The notes beneath the pieces were generated by a model. It was not told the origin of the DNA and made no database searches. It saw only the letters and a program-made list of their open reading frames with translations. Shown piece after piece: positions 34,464 to 43,267 of a stretch of 64,000 bases of DNA. The translations under genes were made by a program, and so were the position numbers. The stretch is from Guptibacillus hwajinpoensis. Lineage in GTDB: Bacteria > Bacillota > Bacilli > Bacillales > Bacillaceae_O. The first letter of the stretch is position 1. The number at the start of each line of letters is the position of its first letter. Location of the stretch: NCBI GenBank assembly GCA_016841765.1, contig JAENYN010000011.1:34455-98454 (forward strand), written 5' to 3'.

Positions 34464-36080
34464 TTATTGAACATCGATTCTGTCAGTTGCCGGAGCAGTG
34501 ACAGGTCCATCAAGTGCTTCAAGGTAATCGACAAGTGCATCAAGGTCTACCGGGCCGGTCACCTGGTCATCGGCTTCTGTGAGAACAGTGAAGTCGTCAC
34601 CGCCGCTTGCCATGAAGGAATTGACAGTTACGGAATAGGTTGCGTCAGGGTCAAGTTCAGTACCGTCTTCAGTAGTGACAGATACAATTTTATCCCCGAC
34701 AGGTGCATCTGCATCCCAGGTGAAGTTGAGTCCGGAAACTTGCAGGATGTTGACGTCTCCGTCATCTTGCCATTGCTGTTCAAGAAGCCTGTAAATCTGC
34801 TCGCCGGTCAGCGTCATTTCAACAAGTGTGTTATTGAACGGCTGGACGTTATACAGTTCACCCCACGTGATGTCACCTGCATTGATGTCGTCCCGGACGC
34901 CGCCAGGATTCATGAAGGCAAAGTCCGTTTCCATCGTGGCACGCTGGGCATCAGCGATCAGATTGCCGAGCGGGGATTCGCCGCTGTCATCCTGAACCCT
35001 TGTAAGCGGTTCGTCCGCTGTTGCCACAACCTGTTCCACAAGCGGTGCGACCTGTTCTTCATAGCTTGCCACAAATTCCTGGACATCCTGTGCCGGCTCG
35101 ATGCCTTCATGGAAAGTCGTAACGATTTCAGCTTCTTTTTGCACAATATCTTTTGTTTTCGGATCGATTAGCAAGTCGACATCTGAAAACGCTGTGCCGT
35201 AGGAATAAGACTGAACAAGAAGCTTTCCGTCGACCGTTGAATCCATATAGGCATGGTTATGTCCGCCATAAATGATATCCACTTCGTCGTCGACTGCATT
35301 TGCAAGATCCACAAGTTCGCCTTCAGCACCACTGCTGTCCATGTTGGAGCTGCCCGGCACGTGTGCCATGACGACAATCGCTTCAACACCCTGAGCTTTA
35401 AGCTCAGCGGCAGCTTTGTTAATTGCTTCCGCTTCATCGATGAATTCGACATTCTCTACGCCTTCAGGAATGACGATGGAGGGTGTTTCGGTGGTGACGA
35501 CACCGATGAAACCGATCGGCATGCCGTTCACTTTTTTAATGACATAAGGAGGCAGGATCGGTTCACCTGTCTCTTTATCAAGCACATTGGCAGCGGTATA
35601 TGGGAAATCCGCCCCTGCAAAATCACCGGTTTCCTCATGATAGCCGCCGTTGATCAGGCGCAGCATTTCCTCGGTGCCTTCATCGAAAGAATGGTTGCCG
35701 AGCGTGCCGACGTCAAAGCCAAGCATGTTCAAGTATTCAATTGTCGGCTCATCCTGGAGCAATGCGGATACAGGAGGACTAGCACCAACCATGTCACCGT
35801 TATGTAACATCAGCGTATTTTTGTTTTCTTGTTCACGTTCCCGCAAATAGGCAGCAAGGTAATCAGCTCCGCCGGCCGTTCCGAGAACTTCATTATTTTC
35901 ATCCTTAAGTGTGCGTGTAACATTCAGTTTGCCGTGAAAATCATTGATAGCAAGAAGCTGGACCGATTTGTAGCGATGCTTGTAGTTATCCGTTTTCGCT
36001 TCTGTTTGTCCTGAAAAAAGCGGTGCAGCGAGCAATGTCATCGATAACGCAGCTGCTGAGATGGTTCTGGTAAGACTCAT
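34464..36080 (-). CDS. Secreted bifunctional metallophosphatase/5'-nucleotidase
   Basis: 538 aa. A signal peptide covers about 1-28 ('ISAAALSMTLLAAPLFSG'). The calcineurin-like metallophosphatase domain carries 'LLAINDFHGKLN', 'GNHSFDEG' and 'YGGHNH', all metal-binding blocks. The C-terminal 5'-nucleotidase domain (about 340-510) has 'FMNPGGVRDDINAGDITWGE' and 'SFMASGGDDFTVL'. It hydrolyses extracellular nucleotides or 2',3'-cyclic nucleotides for phosphate and nucleoside scavenging. There is no cell-wall anchor, so it is likely free. RBS GGAGGG. Confidence 0.9.
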   Translation of the reverse strand: MSLTRTISAAALSMTLLAAPLFSGQTEAKTDNYKHRYKSVQLLAINDFHGKLNVTRTLKDENNEVLGTAGGADYLAAYLREREQENKNTLMLHNGDMVGASPPVSALLQDEPTIEYLNMLGFDVGTLGNHSFDEGTEEMLRLINGGYHEETGDFAGADFPYTAANVLDKETGEPILPPYVIKKVNGMPIGFIGVVTTETPSIVIPEGVENVEFIDEAEAINKAAAELKAQGVEAIVVMAHVPGSSNMDSSGAEGELVDLANAVDDEVDIIYGGHNHAYMDSTVDGKLLVQSYSYGTAFSDVDLLIDPKTKDIVQKEAEIVTTFHEGIEPAQDVQEFVASYEEQVAPLVEQVVATADEPLTRVQDDSGESPLGNLIADAQRATMETDFAFMNPGGVRDDINAGDITWGELYNVQPFNNTLVEMTLTGEQIYRLLEQQWQDDGDVNILQVSGLNFTWDADAPVGDKIVSVTTEDGTELDPDATYSVTVNSFMASGGDDFTVLTEADDQVTGPVDLDALVDYLEALDGPVTAPATDRIDVQ

Positions 36081-36399
36081 ACTTTTTTCCCTCCTAATTT
36101 GCTGAGATTCACCAATAAAATAAATAGAATGACAGAAAATTTCAACAAGAATTACAATATTTTTACACTATTATTAAAAAACAGTAATTTAGTAGTGTCA
36201 TAGAAATAGGATAAGATATCCAGTCGGGCGTTTTCAGTGAGCATAAAGAATCAGTTGCACTGATATCATTTTTCTAGTTCATGCTACAGCAGGAATGAGG
36301 AACAGCTGACAGTGATATAATGAAGGAGTCCCTCCTGGTCAGGTTTTTACACGATGCGAAGAGGAGCCGTTTATATTTAACAAGTAAGGAGGACTGGAA
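36081..36399. other. Divergent intergenic region, no gene seen
   Basis: AT-rich region between the nucleotidase and EF-G-binding genes. Short A/T tracts only; no array, terminator or ORF with a usable ribosome binding site. Confidence 0.5.
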
Positions 36400-37044
36400 A
36401 TGTCCAGGCCATTTATCCATAATCATCAGTTCAACGTTGTAAAAAAACAGGGTGTCATTGTTCAAAACGCCCTGAATTCGGTCAATGACAAAGATGTTCT
36501 TGAAGCGGTAAAATATGGGGCGGAAGCCAAAGTCCTCGACATGTTCCCCGATGCAGACGTCAAGCAGAAACATCTGCTAGGACTTATCACCGACTTGAAA
36601 ACGGAGGAGCAGTTGGCGGCTTATCTGGAAAAACTTTCGGAATACCGCATCCCTTTCCCAAAAGTTTCGGAAGCAGAAGTGAAAAAGCTTTTCAAGAAAA
36701 ACAAAAAACTGTCCCTTCCGGATTGGGAATCGATCAACTGGGCGGAACTCACATATCTCGGCTGGAATGATCCCGGCCAAAACCGCAAGTTCTTCATTTA
36801 TGAACTTGACGGTGAATTGACCGGGATTGCCGGGCAATACACCCCAGTCGGCCGCAAAAACATCTGCTCGTTGTGCAATGAGCATACGAATGTGGCATTG
36901 ATTACAGCTGTGACTAAAAAATCAAGCGGGGACCAGTACCGGTCACTTGGCAACTACTTTTGTATAGACAGCGAAGAATGCAATGGGAACATTACGGATA
37001 CCGGGTCCCTGGAGAAATTTTTCCGGAATGTACTGACAAAGTAG
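36400..37044 (+). CDS. FusB/FusC-like elongation factor G-binding protein
   Basis: 214 aa. An N-terminal helical domain is followed by a C-terminal treble-clef zinc finger: 'ICSLCNEHTNVALI' (CxxC), then 'NYFCIDSEECNG' supplying two more Cys. Acquired FusB/FusC rescues EF-G from fusidic acid; chromosomal homologues like this one are widespread in Bacillales and may aid EF-G recycling. RBS AAGGAGG. Resistance should not be assumed. Confidence 0.85.
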   Translation: MSRPFIHNHQFNVVKKQGVIVQNALNSVNDKDVLEAVKYGAEAKVLDMFPDADVKQKHLLGLITDLKTEEQLAAYLEKLSEYRIPFPKVSEAEVKKLFKKNKKLSLPDWESINWAELTYLGWNDPGQNRKFFIYELDGELTGIAGQYTPVGRKNICSLCNEHTNVALITAVTKKSSGDQYRSLGNYFCIDSEECNGNITDTGSLEKFFRNVLTK

Positions 37045-37051
37045 AGTGTAG

Positions 37052-37080
37052 GGCCGGATCCGGCGGGATTCGGCCTTTTA
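37052..37080 (+). terminator. Rho-independent terminator 1
   Basis: GGCCG(GAT) pairs with (ATT)CGGCC, followed by TTTTA, directly after the EF-G-binding gene. Confidence 0.65.
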
Positions 37081-37111
37081 TAAAAAGAGAATAAAGCATC
37101 AATTCTTAGCA

Positions 37112-37142
37112 GGCCACAGCGGATGAAGCTGTGGCTTTTTTA
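37112..37142 (+). terminator. Rho-independent terminator 2
   Basis: GCCACAGC pairs with GCTGTGGC, followed by TTTTTTAATTTT. Confidence 0.85.
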
Positions 37143-37176
37143 ATTTTGGCGGAGGAGGTTTACGGAGAGTTTCGGC

Positions 37177-37391
37177 GTGAAAGCTGCACTGTACGGCGTG
37201 ATTCAGTGCCTTCGGCGTGAAAACAGGTCTGTATGGCATGAATTAAGAGGTTTTGCGCGTAAAACGGGCGGCGGATGGCGTGAAACTGACAGTCAACCGC
37301 GTGAAAAAACCTTTCCCTCATACCATCTGTTCGGGTACGGCGTGAAAAAACAGGGTTATGGCATGAAACGGTAGTTATCCGGCGTGAAATA
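37177..37391 (+). repeat. 21-bp phased GC[A/G][T/C]GAAA repeat array (locus C)
   Basis: Cores of the RTGAAA type start at 37177, 37198, 37217, 37238, 37259, 37280, 37301, 37342, 37363 and 37384. Steps are 21 bp except one of 19 and one double step of 41, the same irregularities as at locus A. Most are preceded by GGC or CGC. No gene is seen in 37143-37596. Confidence 0.85.
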
Positions 37392-37596
37392 CGCGAGCAA
37401 GCATCTGAGGGATTGCTTTTTAAAATAAAAAACAATGATAAACCGGCCAGAAATCCTCCTTTCACTCATTAAGGGGTTCCCGGACGCTTCCATCCCAAAA
37501 AATAAACACCTCAAATTTTTATCTCCTTTCATAAAACATTAACAATTCATCTTTAAAATGACTTTTACAGTACAACAGCTGGTGCAGGGGGCTTAT

Positions 37597-38265
37597 ATGG
37601 ACAGTTTACTGGTGTTAAGTGTGGTGGTCGCCAGGTTTACCTGGCTGATCGCGTTGATTGGCTTGATCGGCGGGGCTTTTTATTTCAGCTTGTTTTCGGG
37701 CATGGCTGATGAGGATAGAAAGCGGCTGTTTGAAACGGTCAGCAGCCTGGCGGTGACGTTTGTCCTTGTGTTTTTGTTCGGGAAAATCGTGATTCAGTTT
37801 CCATTATTTATTGAGGAACCGCGGGCGGTGCTGGCCTATCCAAGCGGAAGGAAGAGCTTTTATCTGGCGAGTGCGGCGGCTGCCGTGCAAGCTGTATACA
37901 CCGTCAAGCGGAAACAGGCAGGCAGCGCAGAGTTGTTTAAAGCCGTGCTCCTGATCTTGCTGCCGGCATTGTTCATTCATAAATTTTTATCGATTATATA
38001 TATTTATTCTGGCGTTTCATCGGCCGATCTAGTTGAGTTCGGTTTCCTGCTCGTCGTCATTCTTTATCTGACATACCGGGAAGTGAGCTTTCGGCGGATG
38101 GCGGGTGTCTGGGTGGCATGGCTCGGGATGAAGCTGGCCGTTTCCTTTTTTTCTCCACTATTGACTGTCATGGGGGTGCTGGTTGACCGCTGGTTCTTGT
38201 TTGCCTTGCTGGCGGTTTCAACCATTTTTATAACACAAATAACAAAACGGAGGGGTATGGTATGA
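37597..38265 (+). CDS. Multi-pass membrane protein of unknown function in ccdA operon
   Basis: 222 aa from ATG at 37597 (AGGGGG 5 bases upstream); an ATG at 37558 in frame lacks a site. About six or seven hydrophobic segments ('FTWLIALIGLIGGAFYFSLF', 'TVSSLAVTFVLVFLFGKIVI', 'LVEFGFLLVVILYLTYREV'). I do not recognise the family. It overlaps ccdA by 4 bp, so it should work with the CcdA/TlpA redox pair; a role in quinone or thiol electron supply is only a guess. Confidence 0.65.
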   Translation: MDSLLVLSVVVARFTWLIALIGLIGGAFYFSLFSGMADEDRKRLFETVSSLAVTFVLVFLFGKIVIQFPLFIEEPRAVLAYPSGRKSFYLASAAAAVQAVYTVKRKQAGSAELFKAVLLILLPALFIHKFLSIIYIYSGVSSADLVEFGFLLVVILYLTYREVSFRRMAGVWVAWLGMKLAVSFFSPLLTVMGVLVDRWFLFALLAVSTIFITQITKRRGMV

Positions 38266-39005
38266 CTTCTGCTGCAGATGTAACAATCTGGCTGGCGTTT
38301 GGGGCTGGTGCATTGTCTTTTTTGTCGCCCTGTACGCTGCCGCTGTTTCCGGCTTATCTTTCGTACATCACGGGGATGAGTGTAAAAGAAATTGAAGAAC
38401 AGAAGGATAAAACGGTGAAAACGAAAATCTTGCTTCATTCCAGTTTCTTTCTGTTTGGGGTTTCGTTGATTTTTATCAGCCTTGGAATCGGAGCCTCTTA
38501 CTTGGGGTCGTGGATTCAAGGGCTTCTTTCAGGAGATTCGGGTCTGTTTATCCAGCGGCTGGCCGGGGTGTTTATCGTTGTGATGGGATTATTCGTGGCC
38601 GGCTGGATCAATTTTAAATGGCTCATGAGGGATAAAAGGTTCAGGTTTTCCAAAAAGCCTGTCGGTTATATGGGGACAGTCTTTGTTGGAATGGGATTTG
38701 CGGCGGGCTGGACGCCGTGCATCGGGCCGATTTTCGCATCGATCCTGCTGCTTGCTGCCAATGAGCCGGCACAGGGGCTTGTCTATACACTGGCGTATGT
38801 CCTCGGTTTCGCGCTTCCTTTTCTTGTCTTTTCCTTTTTCCTCGGTTCGGCAAGATGGGTGATGAGGCACAGCCAGGTTGTCATGAAAGCAGGCGGGAGC
38901 CTGATGGTTGTCATGGGCATCTTGCTTTACACCGGACAGATGGCGAGGATCTCCAACTCGCTGCTTCAATTTGTACAGGATACGTGGTTCGGAAAATTAG
39001 GATAA
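38262..39005 (+). CDS. CcdA-type transmembrane thiol-disulfide electron carrier
   Basis: 247 aa with six hydrophobic segments. The two redox cysteines of the CcdA/DsbD-gamma family are visible in 'FLSPCTLPLFPAYLSYITG' (near 25) and 'GWTPCIGPIFAS' (near 152). It moves reducing equivalents from cytoplasmic thioredoxin to extracytoplasmic thioredoxin-like partners, here most likely the TlpA-like protein encoded next. Used in cytochrome c maturation or spore cortex synthesis in B. subtilis. It may be a second copy specialised for this operon. Confidence 0.88.
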   Translation: MTSAADVTIWLAFGAGALSFLSPCTLPLFPAYLSYITGMSVKEIEEQKDKTVKTKILLHSSFFLFGVSLIFISLGIGASYLGSWIQGLLSGDSGLFIQRLAGVFIVVMGLFVAGWINFKWLMRDKRFRFSKKPVGYMGTVFVGMGFAAGWTPCIGPIFASILLLAANEPAQGLVYTLAYVLGFALPFLVFSFFLGSARWVMRHSQVVMKAGGSLMVVMGILLYTGQMARISNSLLQFVQDTWFGKLG

Positions 39006-39029
39006 AAAACAAGCGGGAGGGACAAGGGA

Positions 39030-39635
39030 ATGGTGAAAAAAGCAGCTGTTTTGATTGTGGTTCTTCTTATGGCAGGATGGGCGGTCTATGATATGATAGG
39101 GAAAAAAGAGGCGGGTCCTGAAACAGAACAGTCTGCTGAACAGAGCGCCCCGGAAGAAGCGGCGCCGGAAATGGATGCAGCTGACGGCCAGGCACAGGAA
39201 GAACTTGCCAATACCGGACTTCAAAAAGGCGATATGGCACCGGATTTCGAGCTTGAAACACTTGGCGGCGAGGCAGTCAAACTGTCGGATTACCGCGGCA
39301 AAAAAGTGCTGATCAATTTCTGGGCGACCTGGTGCCCGCCGTGCCGTGCCGAAATGCCGGACATGGAAAAGTTCTATAACGATAAGGACGTTGAAATCCT
39401 TGCCGTTAATTTGACCGAAACAGAGGGATCGCCTGATGATGTCCAGCCGTTTGTTAATGAATTCGGGCTTACATTTCCGGTTTTGATGGACAGGACTTCC
39501 GATGTCTCGTCGACATACCGGATCAGCCCGATTCCAACTTCCTATTTCATCGATACAAAAGGGCGCATCGCCAGCGTGTCTCTCGGCGCGATGAACTACG
39601 ACCATATGGTTCAGACGTTTGAGCGCATGGAGTAG
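39030..39635 (+). CDS. Membrane-anchored TlpA/ResA-like thioredoxin
   Basis: 201 aa. An N-terminal signal anchor ('AAVLIVVLLMAGWAVYDMIG') is followed by an acidic linker rich in E, A and Q, then an AhpC/TSA-redoxin domain with the active site 'FWATWCPPCRAEMP' (CPPC near 110-113) and a cis-Pro region 'ISPIPTSYFIDTKGRI'. It acts outside the membrane as a thiol-disulfide reductase, receiving electrons from CcdA. RBS GGGAGGGA. Targets could be cytochrome c or oxidised surface proteins. Confidence 0.88.
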   Translation: MVKKAAVLIVVLLMAGWAVYDMIGKKEAGPETEQSAEQSAPEEAAPEMDAADGQAQEELANTGLQKGDMAPDFELETLGGEAVKLSDYRGKKVLINFWATWCPPCRAEMPDMEKFYNDKDVEILAVNLTETEGSPDDVQPFVNEFGLTFPVLMDRTSDVSSTYRISPIPTSYFIDTKGRIASVSLGAMNYDHMVQTFERME

Positions 39636-39665
39636 GACAGGGGCTGCGGAAGAAAAGGTGATGAC

Positions 39666-40352
39666 ATGAAACAAAAAATCCTTGTAGTGGAAGACGACCG
39701 GATGATCCGCGACCTGGTCGTCCTTTATCTGATAAACGCAGGTTATGATGTAGTCGCTGCAGAAGACGGGGAACAGGCAATGGAAATGTTCCTGAAGGAA
39801 TCCCCATGCCTGATCATCCTCGACCTGATGATTCCGAAAGTGAGCGGGGAAGCGTTTTGCAGGTGGGCCCATGAGCAGGATAACAGCGATTTTTCAATCA
39901 TCATGCTTACTGCGAAAGCGAGGACGGAAGATAAAATCGCCGGTTTGAAGATGGGGGCTGACGACTATGTGACCAAGCCGTTCAGCCCTGAAGAACTGGT
40001 GGCTCACGTGGAAGCTGTGCTGCGGAGGACCGGCCGCTTTTGCCAGCGGATCACGGTGGACGGGTTGACCCTGATGCCGCGTAAAGGCGAAGTCACCCTT
40101 AACGGAAAACGGTTGAATTTGACGAAATACGAGTATGATCTACTTCATTACTTCATGGAAAATCCTGATATCGTCCTTTCCAGGGAGCAGCTGCTGAACA
40201 GGCTCCATCCGTATGAAGACAGTGAGACCCTGGAAAGGACGATTGACGCCCATATCCGCAAACTCCGCAATAAGGTGGAAGATGAACCGGCCAGGCCGAA
40301 ACGCGTCCTCACGGTAAGGGGAATGGGGTATAAATTTGCGGCAAAAGAATGA
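39666..40352 (+). CDS. OmpR/PhoB-family response regulator
   Basis: 228 aa. Receiver domain: acidic pocket 'VVEDD', phospho-Asp in 'IILDLMIP' (D53), Thr in 'IIMLTAKA' and Lys in 'YVTKPFSPEEL'. The C-terminal winged helix ends 'RKLRNKVEDE' and 'LTVRGMGYKF'. Co-transcribed with the CcdA/TlpA genes and the kinase, so the pair probably responds to thiol-oxidative or envelope redox stress. This is inferred from context. Confidence 0.9.
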   Translation: MKQKILVVEDDRMIRDLVVLYLINAGYDVVAAEDGEQAMEMFLKESPCLIILDLMIPKVSGEAFCRWAHEQDNSDFSIIMLTAKARTEDKIAGLKMGADDYVTKPFSPEELVAHVEAVLRRTGRFCQRITVDGLTLMPRKGEVTLNGKRLNLTKYEYDLLHYFMENPDIVLSREQLLNRLHPYEDSETLERTIDAHIRKLRNKVEDEPARPKRVLTVRGMGYKFAAKE

Positions 40353-41418
40353 TTTTCTAAAGAAACCGAAAGTCGGGCTATTGTGGAAATTGACGGCTGT
40401 CAACATTTTAATCGTCAGTTTATTCGTGCTCCTGAGCGGAACCGCTGTGTATAATATGGCATGTTTTCTGGCAGATCGGCTCGGAAACCTTGAGGCTGCA
40501 CAGCAGCTTACGTTCAATTCAACTCTCCTGCAATATCTTTGGGTATACAGCATCGGGGCGATTCTCATCGGCAGCTTCATCCATTATTTGTTGACAAAGC
40601 AGATGATGAAGCCGGTCCGGAATCTGGCTGCCTCGATGGAGAGTCTGAAAAGAGGAACATATCCCGATTTGCTTGAAATCAAAACACAGGATGAAGTCGG
40701 CCAGCTTGTCGGCCACTTCAACGACTTGATCGTCCGGCTGAAGGGAAATGAGGAGACGAGGAATAAAGTCATTACGGATATGGCGCATGAACTCCGGACA
40801 CCAATGTCGAATATCAACGGCTACCTCGAAGGGATGAGCAAAGGCGTCATCAAAGGCAATCCGGAATTATATCATTCCCTTCATCTTGAGGCTAAGCGGA
40901 TTACAAGCATGATCGAGCAGCTGTACGCCATAAAAGAGTGGGATTCGTTTTTAGAGCCTTTGCCGCTTAAAAAAGAACCGGCGGATATCAAAAAACTTGC
41001 GGCCAGTTGCCTCGGTTTGTTCGAATGGGATCTTGAGCAGCGCGGCATAAAAGCAGAGGCTGACGTGGAAAGCAAAATACTGCAGCTCCATAAAGAAGGC
41101 ATCCAGCAGGTGCTGACCAATCTCATGCAAAATGCTGTGCAATATTATGAAGGAAGCGGCCCGATTGTGCTGAAGGGCCAGGCGACAGAGAACCACTATG
41201 AATTGTCGGTGAGTGGTCCCGGGAAGCCGATCGCTACAGATGAAAAGGACAAAGTGTTCGAACGGTTCCACCGGCTCGATGCCTCGAGAAGCAGGCAAAC
41301 GGGCGGAGCGGGACTCGGACTGGCAATCAGCAGGGAAATCGCTGAACGGCATCACGGCGAACTGGTCCTTAAAACCGACGGCCGGCTCCATCACTTTATT
41401 TTGCGGCTGCCGTTATAA
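40336..41418 (+). CDS. Sensor histidine kinase
   Basis: 360 aa from TTG at 40336, overlapping the regulator gene by 17 bp. Two transmembrane segments ('LLWKLTAVNILIVSLFVLLS', 'YLWVYSIGAILIGSFIHYLL') with only a short extracytoplasmic loop of about 30 residues, then HAMP, HisKA with phospho-His in 'DMAHELRTPMSN', and HATPase_c with N-box 'VLTNLMQNAVQY' and 'GAGLGLAISREIAERH'. The small loop suggests sensing in the membrane or through partner proteins. Confidence 0.9.
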   Translation: MRQKNDFLKKPKVGLLWKLTAVNILIVSLFVLLSGTAVYNMACFLADRLGNLEAAQQLTFNSTLLQYLWVYSIGAILIGSFIHYLLTKQMMKPVRNLAASMESLKRGTYPDLLEIKTQDEVGQLVGHFNDLIVRLKGNEETRNKVITDMAHELRTPMSNINGYLEGMSKGVIKGNPELYHSLHLEAKRITSMIEQLYAIKEWDSFLEPLPLKKEPADIKKLAASCLGLFEWDLEQRGIKAEADVESKILQLHKEGIQQVLTNLMQNAVQYYEGSGPIVLKGQATENHYELSVSGPGKPIATDEKDKVFERFHRLDASRSRQTGGAGLGLAISREIAERHHGELVLKTDGRLHHFILRLPL

Positions 41419-41433
41419 CAGCCTGACACGTAC

Positions 41434-41468
41434 AGAAGCATCAGGGGTTCCCCTGATGCTTCTTTTGC
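41434..41468 (+). terminator. Strong Rho-independent terminator
   Basis: AGAAGCATCAGGGG pairs perfectly with CCCCTGATGCTTCT over a TT loop, followed by TTTTG. Confidence 0.95.
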
Positions 41469-41581
41469 AGTAAAGAAAAATTGAGGTTGGGACATAACTA
41501 AATAAGTCATGCTTAGAAACGAACAATATCTATTCAACGTAATACTGTTTACGAATAATTAGGTAAGCTGAAAAAACAAGT

Positions 41582-41991
41582 TGAAGAAAGAGCATGAATA
41601 AGCGCACTGAATCAACATTCAGTGCGTCTAAATGAAGAAAGAGCTTGAATAAACGCACTGAATCAACATTCAGTACGCCTAATTGAAGAAAGAGCTTGAA
41701 TAAACGCACTGAATCAACATTCAGTACGCCTAATTGAAGAAAGAGCAAGAATAAACGCACTGAATCAACATTCAGTACGCCTAATTGAAGAAAGAGCTTG
41801 AATAAACGCACTGAATCAACATTCAGTACGCCTAATTGAAGAAAGAGCAAGAATAAACGCACTGAATCAACATTCAGTGCGCCTAATTGGAGAAAGAGCA
41901 AGAATAAACGCACTGAATCAACATTCAGTACGTCTAATTGAAGAAAGAGCATAAATAAACGCACTGAATCAACATTCAGTGCGCCTAGTGC
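41582..41991 (+). repeat. 51-bp palindromic repeat array, eight units (41.6 kb locus)
   Basis: GCACTGAAT begins at 41604, 41655, 41706 and 41757, and then every 51 bp to a total of eight units. Each unit contains GCACTGAATCAACATTCAGT[G/A]C, a palindrome with 9-bp arms, and a spacer of the form GCCTAATTGAAGAAAGAGC[TT/AA]GAATAAAC. Units are more than 90% identical. The apparent 144-aa minus-strand frame is 17-residue repetition forced by the period. Confidence 0.95.
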
Positions 41992-42034
41992 TTAAAAATA
42001 GGATGCAACACCAAAAGATTTATTGCATAAATAG

Positions 42035-42087
42035 ACCCGAACGGTCAGGCGGAAGATTCATTGAAATCTTACCTGATCGTTCGGGTT
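42035..42087. other. Long imperfect hairpin inside the TIR segment
   Basis: ACCCGAACGGTCAGGCGGAAGATT-like left arm pairs with AATCTTACCTGATCGTTCGGGTT-like right arm (about 22 of 25 positions, counted by eye) over a 6-base loop. It could form a stable RNA or cruciform. A T-tract is absent. Confidence 0.6.
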
Positions 42088-42140
42088 TATCATTTGCTGA
42101 AATACTTATGTCCCAACCTCTTTTTTTTTCGGTAAAAAAA

Positions 42141-42177
42141 TTGCCTGGGAACTGCGAGGCAATTCCCAGGCAATTTT
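42141..42177 (-). terminator. Bidirectional terminator after the YihY/BrkB gene
   Basis: TTGCCTGGGAA pairs with TTCCCAGGCAA, flanked by A-runs on the left and TTTT on the right. On the minus strand a run of seven T follows the stem. The stem sequence is related to the palindrome at 62737. Confidence 0.85.
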
Positions 42178-42186
42178 AATTTTTAA

Positions 42187-43044
42187 TCAAGTCGTCACCG
42201 TGCTGCTTTCACTCTGGCTGTTGTCCCGGTCGCGTTTGTATTTATGGTAAAGGGCATTGATTTCCCCGCCGAGCACGAGGACGAGGCCGGTCAGGAAAAA
42301 CCATAGCATCAGCACTATCACGCCGCCGAGGCTTCCATACGTCTCGGAGTAGCTACCGAAGTTGCTGACGTAGTATGAAAAGCCAAATGAAACGAGCTGC
42401 CAGAGAACGGTAGCAATAAGGGCACCCGGAATGACATGTTTAACGTTGAAATGTTTACTGGGTGCAAACTTATAGAGGGCTGTAAGAATAGCAGCCATGA
42501 CAATGATGGCGACCACCCAGCGAAGAACGTTGAAGATAATCTCCATCTGGTTCGGAACCGGCATAAAGGACTTGACGAGATCAAGGAGGACATCGCCGAA
42601 AACCGGAAGCACGAGCGCCACGACCAGCGCGACAATCATGGCTAGAGTCAGCGCTATCGCAATCAGCCTCTTTTTGATAAAGGATCGTGTTTCATCGACG
42701 TTGTAGGCCTGGTTCATGGATACCATGAATGCCTTCATCCCATTGGAAGCGGACCAGATCGTCCCGATGATACCAAAGGTGAGCAGGCCGCCGTTTTTGT
42801 TGCTGACGATACTAACAACCTGTTTTTTAAACGTCTCAGCCGTTCCTGACGGCAGTACGCTTTCCAAGAACTTGACCGCCTGCTGCGGATCGATTTGCAA
42901 ATATGGGAGAATCGAGAGAAGGAGAATCAGCATCGGAAAGATTGACAGCATATAATAATAAGCCTGTTCGGCGGCAAGGCCGGTGGCACGGTCTTTTTTA
43001 AATTCCTTTCCGAGCCGTTTCCCATAGCTCATCATTTTACTCAT
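42187..43044 (-). CDS. YihY/BrkB family membrane protein
   Basis: 285 aa with about six transmembrane segments, the usual size. Typical openings 'DRATGLAAEQAYYYMLSIFP' and 'ILLLSILPYL', then 'GIIGTIWSASNGMKAFMVSM', 'RALIATVLWQLVSF'-like 'GALIATVLWQLVSFGFSYYV' and 'GSLGGVIVLMLWFFLTGLVL'. The family was once called ribonuclease BN by mistake; its function is unknown (possible envelope lipid or autotransporter role). RBS AAAGGATG. Confidence 0.87.
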   Translation of the reverse strand: MSKMMSYGKRLGKEFKKDRATGLAAEQAYYYMLSIFPMLILLLSILPYLQIDPQQAVKFLESVLPSGTAETFKKQVVSIVSNKNGGLLTFGIIGTIWSASNGMKAFMVSMNQAYNVDETRSFIKKRLIAIALTLAMIVALVVALVLPVFGDVLLDLVKSFMPVPNQMEIIFNVLRWVVAIIVMAAILTALYKFAPSKHFNVKHVIPGALIATVLWQLVSFGFSYYVSNFGSYSETYGSLGGVIVLMLWFFLTGLVLVLGGEINALYHKYKRDRDNSQSESSTVTT

Positions 43045-43221
43045 TCATGTTCATCCTTTCGCTGTAGTTTTTTCTTGAAGCCTGTTATCTACTTTCTATT
43101 TCCCGCAGAATGGAAAAGCTAATCTACCAGAAATGCAGAAGCTGGTAAATTGGCAGCCGCGGTCTGATTCGAAAGCCTCATTTCAAGAAAGTTATATTAA
43201 AATAATTCAGAAAATTAGTAA

Positions 43222-43251
43222 TTGACAAACTTATCGGCGCGTGGGTAAAAT
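43222..43251 (+). promoter_or_regulatory. Sigma-A-type promoter of the glycolate oxidase operon
   Basis: TTGACA (43222-43227), an 18 bp spacer, TAAAAT (43246-43251). The rest of 43045-43221 holds no gene. Confidence 0.7.
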
Positions 43252-43267
43252 ACAGACATCGAATGCT

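Larger units (their letters stand above)
41483..42120. mobile_element. 638-bp segment with perfect 15-bp terminal inverted repeats
   Basis: GAGGTTGGGACATAA (41483-41497) and its exact complement TTATGTCCCAACCTC (42106-42120) bound the 51-bp array and a further long hairpin. There is no transposase gene and no obvious target-site duplication. It could be a non-autonomous MITE-like element, or a segment built by recombination between short dispersed repeats. It lies between convergent genes. Confidence 0.55.

Noticed and set aside
41530..41964. 144-codon minus-strand ORF with repeats of 'LFLQLGVLNVDSVR'
   Set aside because: Same artefact of the 51-bp array; no start site, and the palindromic arms explain the sequence.
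29232..41991. CRISPR array
   Set aside because: The units are contiguous 51-bp tandem repeats with near-identical spacers and no cas genes; CRISPR spacers would be unique.
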